Shown here piece by piece: positions 21,542 to 30,443 of a DNA stretch of 64,000 nucleotides (positions within the stretch are counted from its first letter, which is position 1; each line of letters starts with the position of its first letter). This DNA is from Flavobacterium ginsengisoli (GTDB lineage: Bacteria; Bacteroidota; Bacteroidia; Flavobacteriales; Flavobacteriaceae). The position numbers and the translations under genes are program-made. The stretch lies in assembly GCF_029625315.1 (NCBI RefSeq), contig NZ_CP121110.1, positions 3,109,001 to 3,173,000 on the forward strand. Direction: 5' to 3'. The notes beneath the pieces were generated by a model, which searched no databases, was not told where the DNA came from, and saw nothing but the letters and a program-made list of their open reading frames with translations.

Positions 21542-21846
21542 TGAAAAGAACAATAGTCTTTTCAAAAAATGCCGAAAGAAATTTATCTGAATTATTTGAA
21601 TACTTAGAAGGCCGATGGTCAGAAAGAATAAAAAATAAATTTATATCAAATCTCGACAAAGTAATTTATCTAATACAAATTGAACCTGAAATTTTCCCTA
21701 AATCGGAATTAAATAAAAACTATCGTAAATGTGTATTGTCAAAACAAACAACAATTTATTATAAATTCAGTACAAAAAGAGTAGAGATAATAACATTTTT
21801 CGACACCAGACAAAACCCAAATAAAATAAAGAAAGACATAAAATAA
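21541..21846 (+). CDS. RelE/ParE family toxin
   Basis: A 101-residue basic protein of the RelE/ParE fold: VFSKNAERNLSELFEYLEGRWSERIKNKFI, then RKCVLSKQTTIYYKFSTKRVEIITFFDTRQNP, which gives the usual beta-sheet core and C-terminal strand. Such toxins either cut ribosome-bound mRNA or poison gyrase; which applies here cannot be told. Coupled to the antitoxin by TAATG and ending 3 nt before mevalonate kinase, so the pair is embedded in the isoprenoid transcript. Confidence 0.85.
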   Translation: MKRTIVFSKNAERNLSELFEYLEGRWSERIKNKFISNLDKVIYLIQIEPEIFPKSELNKNYRKCVLSKQTTIYYKFSTKRVEIITFFDTRQNPNKIKKDIK

Positions 21847-21849
21847 ATC

Positions 21850-22788
21850 ATGAAAGGACCACTATTTTACTCAAAAATATTACTCTTTGGAGAATACGGA
21901 ATTATCCGCGACTCTAAAGGACTTTCTATCCCTTATAACTTTTACAATGGCGCTTTAAAAAAATCTGAAGAGCCTACAGAAGAAGCGATTTCATCAAACA
22001 GAAGCTTAAGAAGTTTTGCTTCTTACCTTGAGGTATTGCATACTCAACAGCCAGAATTGGTTACTTTTGATTTAGAAACACTTCAGAACGATGTTGAAAC
22101 TGGAATGTATTTCGACTCAAGTATTCCGCAAGGATATGGTGTTGGGAGTAGCGGTGCACTTGTTGCGGCTATTTACGATAAATATGCTACCAATAAAATC
22201 ACTGTTCTAGAAAATCTTACTCGTGAAAAATTATTACACTTAAAAAATATATTTTCTCAAATGGAAAGCTTTTTCCACGGAAAAAGCTCTGGTTTAGATC
22301 CTTTAAACAGCTATTTGAGTATTCCAATCCTGATTAATTCTAAAGATAACATTGAAGCAACTGGAATCCCAACTCAGAGTTTTGACGGAAAAGGTGCTGT
22401 GTTTTTATTAGATTCAGGAATTGTGGGCGAAACGGCTCCTATGGTCAGCATTTTTATGGAAAACCTAAAAGACAAAGGTTTCCGTGCTATGCTTAAAAAC
22501 CAGTTTGTGAAATATACAGATGCCTGCGTAGAAAACTTTTTACACGGCGATATGAAATCATTATTTACCAATACTAAAAAGCTTTCTAAAGTTGTTTTAA
22601 ATCACTTTAAACCAATGATTCCGGAACAATTTCACGGAATCTGGCAACACGGAATAGATACTAACGATTATTACCTAAAACTTTGCGGTTCTGGCGGTGG
22701 CGGTTATATTCTTGGTTTTACCGAAGATTTAGAACGTGCTAAAGCTTCTTTGAAAGACTACAAATTAGAAGTTGTTTATCAATTTTAA
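21850..22788 (+). CDS. mvk: mevalonate kinase (GHMP family)
   Basis: A 312-residue GHMP kinase that phosphorylates mevalonate with ATP. Visible motifs are KILLFGEYGII near the N-terminus, the ATP-binding loop IPQGYGVGSSGALVAAIYD, HGKSSGLDPLNSYLS, and the C-terminal LCGSGGGGYILGF. It starts 3 nt after the toxin gene. With mvaD nearby it supplies the mevalonate pathway, the isoprenoid route used by Flavobacteriaceae. Phosphomevalonate kinase is the alternative GHMP assignment, but the overall look fits flavobacterial mevalonate kinase better. Confidence 0.88.
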   Translation: MKGPLFYSKILLFGEYGIIRDSKGLSIPYNFYNGALKKSEEPTEEAISSNRSLRSFASYLEVLHTQQPELVTFDLETLQNDVETGMYFDSSIPQGYGVGSSGALVAAIYDKYATNKITVLENLTREKLLHLKNIFSQMESFFHGKSSGLDPLNSYLSIPILINSKDNIEATGIPTQSFDGKGAVFLLDSGIVGETAPMVSIFMENLKDKGFRAMLKNQFVKYTDACVENFLHGDMKSLFTNTKKLSKVVLNHFKPMIPEQFHGIWQHGIDTNDYYLKLCGSGGGGYILGFTEDLERAKASLKDYKLEVVYQF

Positions 22789-22855
22789 TTTCCTAAAAAA
22801 CGATAATTATTTGAATAGACTGTCCTAAAAATTTAACCTAAAAAAGTTACTGAAT

Positions 22856-23446
22856 ATGAATAGTATTTTAAAGATTATCAAAGCAACTTTTTTAGGTGGA
22901 ATTCTGTTTCTAGTACCATTGGTTGTACTAATAATTGTTTTAGAAAAAGGATATGGTCTTGTACAAAAAACTACACTGCCACTCGTAAGCACTTTACCGA
23001 AAGTTAGTGTTTTAGGACTTGCGATCCAGGAACTTGTTGGAATATTAATCATAATTCTAATTTGTTTTATTGCTGGATTGCTCGCAAAAACTGCGGCAGC
23101 TGAAAAATTAGTTCAGAAATTAGAAGATGGTATTTTAAGTTTTGTTCCTGGCTATTCATTTATGAAAAGCATGAATGAAAATATATTAGGTTTTGAATCT
23201 AAAGAAGATTTAAAAGTAATTATGGTGCCAACAGATGCGGGTTGGCAATTTGCCTTTTTGATTGAACAGATAAGCGAGAATGTATTTACTGTTTTTATTC
23301 CAGACGCACCAAATCCTTGGAGCGGATCGGTAGTTTTTGTAGAAAAAAAAGACATACGAGAAATTGAAATAACCCAAAAACAAGCCTTAGCCTGTATTCG
23401 AAAGTTGGGTTATGGTTCTAAAGAATTGTTAAAAAACAAACTCTAA
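22856..23446 (+). CDS. DUF502 membrane protein
   Basis: A 196-residue protein with two N-terminal transmembrane helices (FLGGILFLVPLVVLIIVL; LVGILIIILICFIAGLLA) and a soluble part with PGYSFMKSMNENILGF, ISENVFTVFIPDAPNPWSGSVVFV and ITQKQALACIRKLGYG, the DUF502 pattern. The function of the family is not settled. It lies between mevalonate kinase and the UbiA gene on the same strand. Confidence 0.8.
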   Translation: MNSILKIIKATFLGGILFLVPLVVLIIVLEKGYGLVQKTTLPLVSTLPKVSVLGLAIQELVGILIIILICFIAGLLAKTAAAEKLVQKLEDGILSFVPGYSFMKSMNENILGFESKEDLKVIMVPTDAGWQFAFLIEQISENVFTVFIPDAPNPWSGSVVFVEKKDIREIEITQKQALACIRKLGYGSKELLKNKL

Positions 23447-23506
23447 ATTTTTGAATTAAAAAATATCTTTTAACTTCCCTAACCTAATCCATTCAAAACA
23501 AACTTT

Positions 23507-24463
23507 ATGTTAAGCAGACAGCAAAAACTTTTAATGATGAAAATTGTTAGTCTGTTCTCTGTGGTTAGAGGTTATAACATTCCAATTATTGTTTTAGCAC
23601 AGTATTTATCGGCAATTTTTATACTTGCGCCAGAAATTAGAGCGTTGGATATTCTACTAGATTTTTACTTATTTCTAATTGTTTTTGCTTCGGCGATTAC
23701 CATTGCTTCAGGATATATTATCAATAATTTTTACGACTCCCAAAAAGACTTAATCAATAGACCAAACAAATCGATGTTGGATCGTTTGGTTAGTCAGAAA
23801 ACAAAGCTGAATGTGTACTTTAGTTTAAACTTTCTTGCTGTAATTATGGCATCGATCGTTTCTTGGCGCGCATTTTTGTTCTTTTCTGTCTATATTTTCA
23901 TGATTTGGTTTTATTCTCATAAAATCAAAAAGTATCCAATTATCGGAAACCTAATGTCTGCATTGCTGGCTGTTACGCCATTTTTTGCCATTTTATTGTA
24001 TTTCTACAACAAAATTTCGTTTGAAGAAATAGAAAATCATATGAGTCATTTTGTAGTGATTTCTGCGCATGCGGTTTTCTTGTTTTTACTTTTGCTAATT
24101 CGCGAAATGATTAAAGATCTAGAAAATCTAAAAGGCGATTTAGTAACCGATTATAGAACAATTCCTGTTTTGTATGGAGAAAAAATTTCTAAACAAATCA
24201 TTACGGCTTTAACCATTTTAACGATCGTTCCTGTTTACGTTTTAGTAAACATACACGACGTTGGTTATATGGATATTTACTTTTATGCCTCCTTTGGAGT
24301 TTTACTTTTCTTCTTGATTTATTTATGGAAATCTGACTCTAAAGAACAATATCTAAGACTTCATAATGTCCTTAAATTCCTAATTGTATCAGGCGTTTGC
24401 TGTATTGTTCTGATTAATCCAAGCGTCTTATGGCATGGTAGTGAATTGATTTCTAATTATTAA
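23507..24463 (+). CDS. UbiA prenyltransferase (geranylgeranylglycerol-phosphate geranylgeranyltransferase-like)
   Basis: A 318-residue membrane prenyltransferase with about 8-9 hydrophobic helices. The first Asp-rich motif is in NNFYDSQKDLINRPNK, and the second is near REMIKDLENLKGDLVTDYRTIPVLYG. Flavobacterial members beside mevalonate genes are usually named geranylgeranylglycerol-phosphate geranylgeranyltransferase; the acceptor is not shown by sequence. ATG 23507 is the first Met; the Met at the start of MMKIVS is also possible. It would use prenyl diphosphate from the preceding genes. Confidence 0.8.
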   Translation: MLSRQQKLLMMKIVSLFSVVRGYNIPIIVLAQYLSAIFILAPEIRALDILLDFYLFLIVFASAITIASGYIINNFYDSQKDLINRPNKSMLDRLVSQKTKLNVYFSLNFLAVIMASIVSWRAFLFFSVYIFMIWFYSHKIKKYPIIGNLMSALLAVTPFFAILLYFYNKISFEEIENHMSHFVVISAHAVFLFLLLLIREMIKDLENLKGDLVTDYRTIPVLYGEKISKQIITALTILTIVPVYVLVNIHDVGYMDIYFYASFGVLLFFLIYLWKSDSKEQYLRLHNVLKFLIVSGVCCIVLINPSVLWHGSELISNY

Positions 24464-24472
24464 GTTTTTTTC

Positions 24473-24537
24473 TTCCACAGAGATTCACAAAGTATTTCTG
24501 TGTAATTCTATGAAATTCTTTGTGAATCTCTGCGGAA
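24473..24537. repeat. palindrome ttccacagagattcac...gtgaatctctgcggaa
   Basis: Imperfect inverted repeat with arms of about 25 nt (ttccacagagattcacaaag / ctttgtgaatctctgcggaa), starting 10 nt after the UbiA stop. A decayed relative is at 56240-56276. Confidence 0.75.
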
Positions 24538-24640
24538 TAATCTATTACAAAAAAGCCAATTGTATTGCTTCTTAACATCTTAAAATAAAACGCTATTAAT
24601 CTAAGAACATTGAACTTAAGATTTATTAGCAGGAAAAAAC

Positions 24641-24648
24641 TATCTTTG
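24641..24648 (+). promoter_or_regulatory. -7 box TATCTTTG for the pseudouridine synthase
   Basis: A perfect TAnnTTTG element ending 17 nt before ATG 24666. No convincing -33 element at standard distance. Confidence 0.55.
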
Positions 24649-24665
24649 CACAAATTAATGATTCT

Positions 24666-25574
24666 ATGAACAACAAGGAAGGCAATAATAAAAGAGGCGG
24701 ATCTAGACCAAATAGCTCAAGACCAAACTCTAGCAAGCCAAAACCTCCTATGGCTAAGCGCGCGCAAGGGCCTAAAAAAGTAAAACCTGAAGTTAAGGCA
24801 GCACAGGAAGCAGCGACTGAAAAATTTAGAAAACAAAATCAGCCTGCAAAGAGACAGAAGGCTTCAGATGAAATTCGTTTGAACAAATACATCTCTAATT
24901 CTGGTGTTTGTTCTCGTCGTGATGCTGACATTTACATTCAGTCTGGAAACGTAAAAGTAAACGGTAATGTAGTTACCGAAATGGGTTATTTGGTAAAACT
25001 GAATGATGTTGTAAATTTTGACGGTGTTACACTAACTCCTGAAAAGAAAGAATATATTTTATTGAATAAGCCTAAAAACTTCACGACTGCTCTTGATGAA
25101 GGTCAGGAATACCGTAACGTTCTAGAGCTTGTTCGTGGCGCTACAAATGCAAAAATTGCTCCTGTAGGAAGAATGGACAAGAATACAACTGGTTTATTAT
25201 TGTTTACTAACGATACTGATATGATTCGTAAGTTTACATTACCAAATCAGAAATCTTCTAAAATCTATCAGGTTTCTTTAGACAAAAACTTGAAGTTTGA
25301 AGATTTAGAAAAAATTAGCAAAGGTTTAGTTCTTGACGGACACCGCGTTTTTGTTGAAGAAGTAAGCTATATTGATAATGAACCAAAAAGCGAAGTTGGT
25401 CTTAAATTACGTACTGCCAACGTAAAGGTTGTACGTTCTATTTTTGAGTCTTTCGAATACAATGTATTACGTATTGACCGTGTTTCGTTTGCTGGACTGA
25501 CCAAAAAGAATCTTCCTCGCGGAAACTGGCGCTTTTTGACCGATCAAGAAGTTATCAATTTGAAAAACGTGTAA
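24666..25574 (+). CDS. rluB: RluB/RsuA-family rRNA pseudouridine synthase
   Basis: A 302-residue cytoplasmic enzyme that isomerises uridine in rRNA. A basic, low-complexity N-terminal tail (about 70 residues rich in N, S, R, K, P) precedes an S4 RNA-binding domain (IRLNKYISNSGVCSRRDADIYI). The catalytic domain has PVGRMDKNTTGLLLFTND with the catalytic Asp, and GNWRFLTDQEV at the end. The long tail is common in Bacteroidota homologues. RluB, RluE, RluF and RsuA are hard to separate by eye. A terminator follows. Confidence 0.85.
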   Translation: MNNKEGNNKRGGSRPNSSRPNSSKPKPPMAKRAQGPKKVKPEVKAAQEAATEKFRKQNQPAKRQKASDEIRLNKYISNSGVCSRRDADIYIQSGNVKVNGNVVTEMGYLVKLNDVVNFDGVTLTPEKKEYILLNKPKNFTTALDEGQEYRNVLELVRGATNAKIAPVGRMDKNTTGLLLFTNDTDMIRKFTLPNQKSSKIYQVSLDKNLKFEDLEKISKGLVLDGHRVFVEEVSYIDNEPKSEVGLKLRTANVKVVRSIFESFEYNVLRIDRVSFAGLTKKNLPRGNWRFLTDQEVINLKNV

Positions 25575-25600
25575 TCGCTTTTCAAATTAAATTATAAATG

Positions 25601-25629
25601 AATCCTGTTTTCTTCTAGAAAATGGGATT
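25601..25629 (+). terminator. terminator after rluB
   Basis: aatcctgttttc and gaaaatgggatt form a G-U-containing stem of about 12 bp, followed by a T-run (tttttattttttt) 27 nt after the rluB stop. Confidence 0.75.
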
Positions 25630-25742
25630 TTTTATTTTTTAGAAACTAAAGAAATTATGTCCGAAAAGGGTAAAAATAGATCTTCCGATAGATTGGTTTT
25701 TATCTTCTACAGTTTCGTAAGATGAAAAACCTAGGATGATTT

Positions 25743-26246
25743 TTATTCGGGAGGAATGCTGTTTAAAATATCTCTTTTTTGGTCTTCTAAAAGGAGTTTT
25801 AAACTTTCTATCAATTGAAGATTGTATCGTAAGTAAGACATTACTAGTAATGCTGAAAAGTTAAGTATTTCTCTAGCGGTTTCGCTTTTTATACCAACTT
25901 CATTTGAAACCATTTCTGAAATTCTGCCTTTTTTGTTAGAGAATAGTTCTTTCAGTAAAACATTTCCCTCTAAACGGTAACAGTCGTCGACTGATAAAAT
26001 TCTGCCTGCATTAAAATCTACTTCTTGATAAAAAGTGGAATCTTCTTGGATTAGTGAAACGATTTCAGAATAAAAATCAGATTCTTCGGCTTTGTTGTAG
26101 AGTCCCATTAAAATTGTACCGATCGAGACGTCTATTCCCTTTATTAAAAGTGCATCATTCTCAAAATAAAACTTGTTTAACTTGGAGACAACATTAGAAG
26201 AAATAAAGCGTCTAAGTTCAATTTGTAGGTTTGGGGTCATACTCAT
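25743..26246 (-). CDS. DUF937-like protein
   Basis: A 167-residue soluble helical protein with no signal peptide. The pattern IDVSIGTILMGLYNKAEES...GRILSVDDCYRLEGNVLLKELFSNKKGRISEMVSNEVGIKSETAREILNFSALLVMSYL resembles the DUF937 family: a Gly-x-x-Leu-turn core, then repeated helices with hydrophobic LNFSALLVM. Function unknown. It stands alone between convergent and divergent neighbours. Start MSMTPNLQ at 26246; the third residue is also Met and could be the start. Confidence 0.6.
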   Translation of the reverse strand: MSMTPNLQIELRRFISSNVVSKLNKFYFENDALLIKGIDVSIGTILMGLYNKAEESDFYSEIVSLIQEDSTFYQEVDFNAGRILSVDDCYRLEGNVLLKELFSNKKGRISEMVSNEVGIKSETAREILNFSALLVMSYLRYNLQLIESLKLLLEDQKRDILNSIPPE

Positions 26247-26514
26247 AACTTAAAAAATGATTATTTATACTTATTTAAAATAACCGATAAAGTGAGGCTT
26301 TTTATCGTTTATCGTGATAAAAATATAAAATATTTTAACATTTCCAAAAATTAAGTTAAAAATTTACCTTCTTAATAACCAGCCGTTAACATAAAAAACG
26401 CTTTAACACTAGTAAACTCAACCCTTTCGTACTCAAATAAAAAAGAAAAAAAATTAAGAAAAGTTTTATGTTTATTTTTTGCAACAACGCTAAAAAGCTT
26501 AAAATGTTATAAAA
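26247..26514. other. gene-free AT-rich stretch
   Basis: No coding frame, palindrome or tRNA found. The region holds poly-A and poly-T tracts (for example aaataaaaaagaaaaaaaatt around 26434) and presumably carries the DUF937 promoter on its left side. TAnnTTTG was not found in a clear position. Confidence 0.5.
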
Positions 26515-27016
26515 TTAAAATAAAATGTTTCGATATTCCCACACAATATTTAAAAATATGCCCAAATAAACGACTGCAAACAGAAAATTAACAAAACTCG
26601 AAGCAATGAATCCTAATAGCGATCCAGTAGTCTGCTTTTATAGCTCTTTTATGATTTTTGGAATCGTATATTAATTCTCCAATTAAAGCGCCTAGAAAGG
26701 GTCCAATTATAATCCCGAACGGAATTGGAGCTATAATTCCGACAATCAAACCAATGTTGGTTCCCCAGACGCCGTAAGAACTTCCTCCAAATTTTTTAGT
26801 CCCTTTTGCTGGAATTACATAATCTAATATAGTAATGCTTACCATTAGAACGAAAGTGATTCCTAAAACCCAATAGTTATTTGCAACAGCTTTGGTAAGA
26901 TACAGCAAAAGCAATCCTACCCAAGAGCTCGATAATCCTGGAAGAACAGGAATAAAACTTCCAAAAATGCCAACAATCATACATATAAAACCCAAAATGA
27001 GCAGTAATAAATCCAT
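26515..27016 (-). CDS. DUF456 membrane protein, one frameshift
   Basis: About 166 residues after repair; a small membrane protein with glycine-rich helices (LLLILGFICMIVGIFGSFIPVLPG; GVWGTNIGLIVGIIAPIPFGIIIGPFLGALIGEL) matching the DUF456 pattern. Function unknown. On the coding strand gcagactactgg should be gcagctactgg (extra base at + position 26631). The uncorrected frame ends in an unlikely IRIHCFEFC. The repair gives KAATGSLLGFIASSFVNFLFAVVYLGIF...EYRNILF, a proper last helix, and a stop at 26515. The repair recreates GCAGC. Confidence 0.82.
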
Positions 27017-27140
27017 ATTTTTTTGATAAATTTGTTCTTACAAAGTACCATTTTATTCTTTGCTGTACAAATCCCCAAATGTATTCTCGCAAAGATTAAG
27101 ATTCCAATAGTAATAAAGTTTCTCAGAAAAATAAATCGTA

Positions 27141-27148
27141 TTTTTGTT
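27141..27148 (+). promoter_or_regulatory. -7 box TATTTTTG for the lipoprotein at 27172
   Basis: A perfect TAnnTTTG element 23 nt before the proposed TTG start. It lies within the longer frame opening at 27023 and so argues for the shorter protein. Confidence 0.5.
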
Positions 27149-27171
27149 CATTCATTCAACATCAAAATCTT

Positions 27172-27655
27172 GAGGCAGTTTTTTCTTCTTTTTATATGCG
27201 TAGCTTTTCATTCTTGTCAATATTTTGAGAAGCAGGTTCCGTCTGAAAAAGAGTTACTTCAGAAAGAATTAAAATCAATTAATTGGAAAGAAGTTGATGA
27301 ATATCCCTCTGTTCCAGATTGTGATAAAATTGCTGATAAAAAGCTTCGCCAGCAATGTTTTTTTGAGGTAATGTCTGGCCTTATTCAAGAAAAACTAAAT
27401 GTTGATACTCTTTCGATTTTATATCCAGAATTGGATACGATCGAAGTAAAAGTAACCGTTTTTCCAAACTCTACTATGAAGTTTGAACCTCAGTTTCCTA
27501 AAGATTCTGTAGCTTACGATACCATAAAAATTGACAGTATTCTGCATGCTCGTCTTGTGGATTTCCCGAAAGTAAATCCAGCCATAAAACGTGGTATTCC
27601 TGTAAAAACACAGTTTATTTTGCCTGTTATTCTAAAAGCAAAAGAAGAAAAATAG
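27172..27655 (+). CDS. small lipoprotein of unknown function
   Basis: About 160 residues. The TTG start at 27172 is chosen because it gives a compact lipoprotein signal (LRQFFLLFICVAFHSC) after a TATTTTTG box; earlier codons in this frame encode basic, AT-rich residues with no domain. The mature part is soluble, with a conserved-looking NWKEVDEYPSVPDCDKIADKKLRQQCFFEVMSGLIQEKL. The two cysteines at CDK and QQC may form a disulphide. The second half (IEVKVTVFPNSTMKFEPQFP...GIPVKTQFILPVIL) resembles a TonB C-terminal-like beta region, but this is weak. Confidence 0.6.
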
Positions 27656-27667
27656 CTTGATTTAAAG

Positions 27668-28771
27668 CTATTTCTTAAACTGTCGGCCTTTCCATTCATA
27701 AGAACCGACCAAACTATACAAAGCCACAGCCGAGCTAAAAAAAGGATATAACAAACTGCTTAATAAAAGGCTTTTAATTCTTGTTTTCTTCAAAAATTGA
27801 TTGGTTATTAAAAGCAAAACAAAATCAATAAAAAACTTAGAAAAAGCAAAAAGCACAAAAATTGGATAGGACCAAACTCCGAAAAGAAACAAGAAAAATC
27901 CAATTACAAAACTTAAATTTCCGAAGAAAACAATCAATCCCAAGAATTTACCGAAAGTACTTTTATACGAACTGGTTTTGGCCGCCCAGCGTACTCTTTG
28001 ATAAAACAATGATTTCCAATTTTCTGTTGGTTTTGTAATTACAATTGCTTCTTCAGCTTTTAAATAATGAACTTCATTTGGAAATTTTTCAATTGTTTTT
28101 TGGAGTAAAAAAACATCATCTCCACTGGCAATTTCATCATTCCCTTCAAAACCGTTTAAGCTTTCAAACAATGTCTTTGTGTAAGCAAAATTGGCTCCAT
28201 TACACATAAATCCATTATTCAAACCAAAACTTCCAATTGTCGCGCCTTGTAAACTTGTTAAATCCAATTGCTGAAAATGATCTAAAAAAGAATTTTCGCA
28301 TTTGTATGTTACAGCACCTGCAAGCATTGAAACTTTATTCTCCTGAATGTAATTATCAAATGTCAAAAGCCAATTTTCAGAAACAATACAATCAGCATCT
28401 GTAGTAATAACCCAGTCGGTTTTTACATGTTGCATTGCCGTGGTAATAGCGTCTTTTTTAGGAGAATTTGAAACCCGAATATTATCGATTATCGAAACTT
28501 GGAATTTGGAATTTAAAACTTGGAATTTTTCTATAGAGTTATCATCAACCAAAATCACTTCAAATAAATCTGTCGGATAATTTAAGTTCGAAATGCTGTT
28601 TAAAAGATTTGGAAGATTTTCTTCTTCATTCCGAAACGGAACTACAATAGTAAAACTTGTTTTCAGCTTTAAATCTGTTTTTTGATATTTTTTGACTTTG
28701 AAAAATCCATAAACAAGCAAACTGATGCTAAAAACATAAATTGCTAATATCGAAAATAATGCAGAAATCAT
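27668..28771 (-). CDS. family 2 glycosyltransferase, membrane
   Basis: A 367-residue GT2 enzyme. An N-terminal membrane helix is followed by the GT-A domain: FTIVVPFRNEEENLPNLLNSI, LVDDNSIE, the DxD-type TTDADCIVS, and the acceptor motif ASGDDVFLLQ with QRVRWAAKT (Q/RxxRW). At least two C-terminal membrane helices end the protein. It probably builds a lipid-linked or surface sugar from a nucleotide sugar on the cytoplasmic face. Its start overlaps the upstream flippase-like gene by 4 nt, so the two form an operon. Confidence 0.85.
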   Translation of the reverse strand: MISALFSILAIYVFSISLLVYGFFKVKKYQKTDLKLKTSFTIVVPFRNEEENLPNLLNSISNLNYPTDLFEVILVDDNSIEKFQVLNSKFQVSIIDNIRVSNSPKKDAITTAMQHVKTDWVITTDADCIVSENWLLTFDNYIQENKVSMLAGAVTYKCENSFLDHFQQLDLTSLQGATIGSFGLNNGFMCNGANFAYTKTLFESLNGFEGNDEIASGDDVFLLQKTIEKFPNEVHYLKAEEAIVITKPTENWKSLFYQRVRWAAKTSSYKSTFGKFLGLIVFFGNLSFVIGFFLFLFGVWSYPIFVLFAFSKFFIDFVLLLITNQFLKKTRIKSLLLSSLLYPFFSSAVALYSLVGSYEWKGRQFKK

Positions 28772-29712
28772 TCTGTTGTTTTGGTTCTAAAATTAAGTAC
28801 AAAATAACTTCCTAAAACTACTGGAAGAACAACATTTAAAAACCACATTAATGTACTGATGAAAATTACAATCCATTCGTTTACGCCCAAAATTCCGAAG
28901 AAATAAATAGCAACACTTCCCTTTACTGCAAAATCCAAAAATTGAAATGTCGGTAGCGAAGAAGCCAAAAAATAAACCGATGTTATCGCTGCCATCAAAG
29001 TAAAATAAGGCAAATCAACATCAAAACCTAAAAACAAAAAGTAATACTGATGCGAAAAAACCAAATAACGGCAAATGCCTAAAAAGATATTTTTCTGATG
29101 AACGGATTTAGGAATTTCATTGATTTTATGAATTAGTTTTTCAATTGAATAGCCCTTTACTTTTATCTTTTTAATTGAAAATAAAATAATCAGAAGCAAT
29201 ACAAATCCGCCAAAGAGGATTAAAACAGTTCTGGTTGTAATTACATTAAATTGTGCATTAAAATAAAGCAATCCGAAAATTCCAAAAATGATGGTTAAAA
29301 TCATTTGGATTCCGTTGCAAATTAAGTTTAGGAAAACGACTCTTTTGGTTTCAGATTTTGGGTAATACAACGCTTTTCCTGCATACTCTCCTACTCCATT
29401 TGGTGTAAAAATTCCTGCTGTCAAAGCGACCAAAACCTGTTTTGTAGCTTCATAAACCGATATTTTATGAATTACTTGAGCCAGATTCTGCCATTTCAAA
29501 ATCTCAAAATAGCGATTCAAAACACTCAAAAGCAAGATAAACGAAATCCCTAAAACCGACTGGTTTTTTTTGAACAAAACAATAAACTTCTGCCAGTCCA
29601 ATTTGTCATTGTTAGCCAGCTGATTATAAATAAAATAAAATGCGCCGCCTACAATTAAAAGTTTGGCCAGAAGAACTAGGAATTGCTTAGCTTTGTGAGG
29701 AATTGAAATCAT
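28768..29712 (-). CDS. lysylphosphatidylglycerol synthase/flippase-like (UPF0104) membrane protein
   Basis: A 314-residue integral membrane protein with about 8 helices matching the LPG synthase transmembrane-region family: FILLLSVLNRYFEILKWQNLAQ, FTPNGVGEYAGKALYYPK, FLASSLPTFQFLDFAVKGSVAIYFFG. The C-terminal aminoacyl-transfer domain of MprF is absent, so this is the flippase-like part only. Coupled by ATGA to the glycosyltransferase, it may move that enzyme's lipid product. Substrate unknown. Confidence 0.8.
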   Translation of the reverse strand: MISIPHKAKQFLVLLAKLLIVGGAFYFIYNQLANNDKLDWQKFIVLFKKNQSVLGISFILLLSVLNRYFEILKWQNLAQVIHKISVYEATKQVLVALTAGIFTPNGVGEYAGKALYYPKSETKRVVFLNLICNGIQMILTIIFGIFGLLYFNAQFNVITTRTVLILFGGFVLLLIILFSIKKIKVKGYSIEKLIHKINEIPKSVHQKNIFLGICRYLVFSHQYYFLFLGFDVDLPYFTLMAAITSVYFLASSLPTFQFLDFAVKGSVAIYFFGILGVNEWIVIFISTLMWFLNVVLPVVLGSYFVLNFRTKTTE

Positions 29713-29802
29713 GCCGCAAAAGTAATCAAATGTGGCAATTAGGAAGTGAGAAAATGAGTCAATTTTCTAAACTTGAAACCTTAAACTTGAAACCACAATC
29801 TC

Positions 29803-30356
29803 TTGACACAAGAACGCATCATATTAGGTATTGACCCGGAACCACGATTATGGGTTTTGGATTGATTAAAGTAATCAATAAAAAAATGGAATTTCTGCAA
29901 TTGAATGAATTGCAATTGTCCAAATACGACAATCATTACCAAAAACTAAGAATCATTTTTGAAAGAACCATCGAATTAATTGAAACACATTGTCCAGACG
30001 AAATTGCGATTGAAGCACCTTTCTTTGGCAAAAACGTACAATCGATGCTGAAACTAGGCCGTGCACAAGGTGTTGCAATGGCAGCAGGGCTTTCGAGAGG
30101 AATTCCGATTACGGAATACGAACCTAAAAAGATAAAAATGGCGATTACCGGAAACGGAAATGCCAGCAAAGAACAAGTTGCCAAAATGTTGCAACAGCTT
30201 TTGGGTTTAAAAGAATTACCAAAAAATCTCGATTCTACAGATGGTTTGGCAGCTGCGGTTTGTCATCACTTCAATTCAGGGAAAGTTGTCGCGGGAAAAA
30301 GCTATTCGGGTTGGGATGCTTTTGTAAAACAAAACGAGGATCGGGTGAAAAAATAA
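29803..30356 (+). CDS. ruvC: Holliday junction endonuclease RuvC, N-terminal frameshift
   Basis: About 184 residues after repair. RuvC cuts Holliday junctions with RuvAB during recombination. The catalytic acids are visible: IDPG near the N-terminus, AIEAPFFGKNVQS, and STDGLAAAVCHH. The sequence ttgacccggaaccacg is one base short near 29836. Restoring it gives LTQERIILGIDPGTTIMGFGLIKV from a TTG start at 29803; an in-frame stop lies just upstream. Without repair the only ATG (29850) would lose the first catalytic Asp, so the lesion is surely an artefact. Confidence 0.9.
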
Positions 30357-30360
30357 GTCA

Positions 30361-30440
30361 ATGTGCCAATTTGATAATTAGATAATTCTGTAGACAACAA
30401 ATAAATTATCTAATTGACACATTCTCTAATTATCTAATTA
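30361..30440. repeat. palindrome gtgccaattt...attgacac
   Basis: Inverted repeat built from gtgccaatttgataattagataatt and aattatctaattgacac, with a further attatctaatt half-arm, in the ruvC-hemW gap and ending 3 nt before hemW. The aatgtgtcaa word at 1791-1800 is related. Confidence 0.7.
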
Positions 30441-30443
30441 AAA

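Noticed and set aside
26877..27092. 71-codon minus frame over the DUF456 start
   Set aside because: Shadow of DUF456 in another frame; the DUF456 frame has proper membrane helices.
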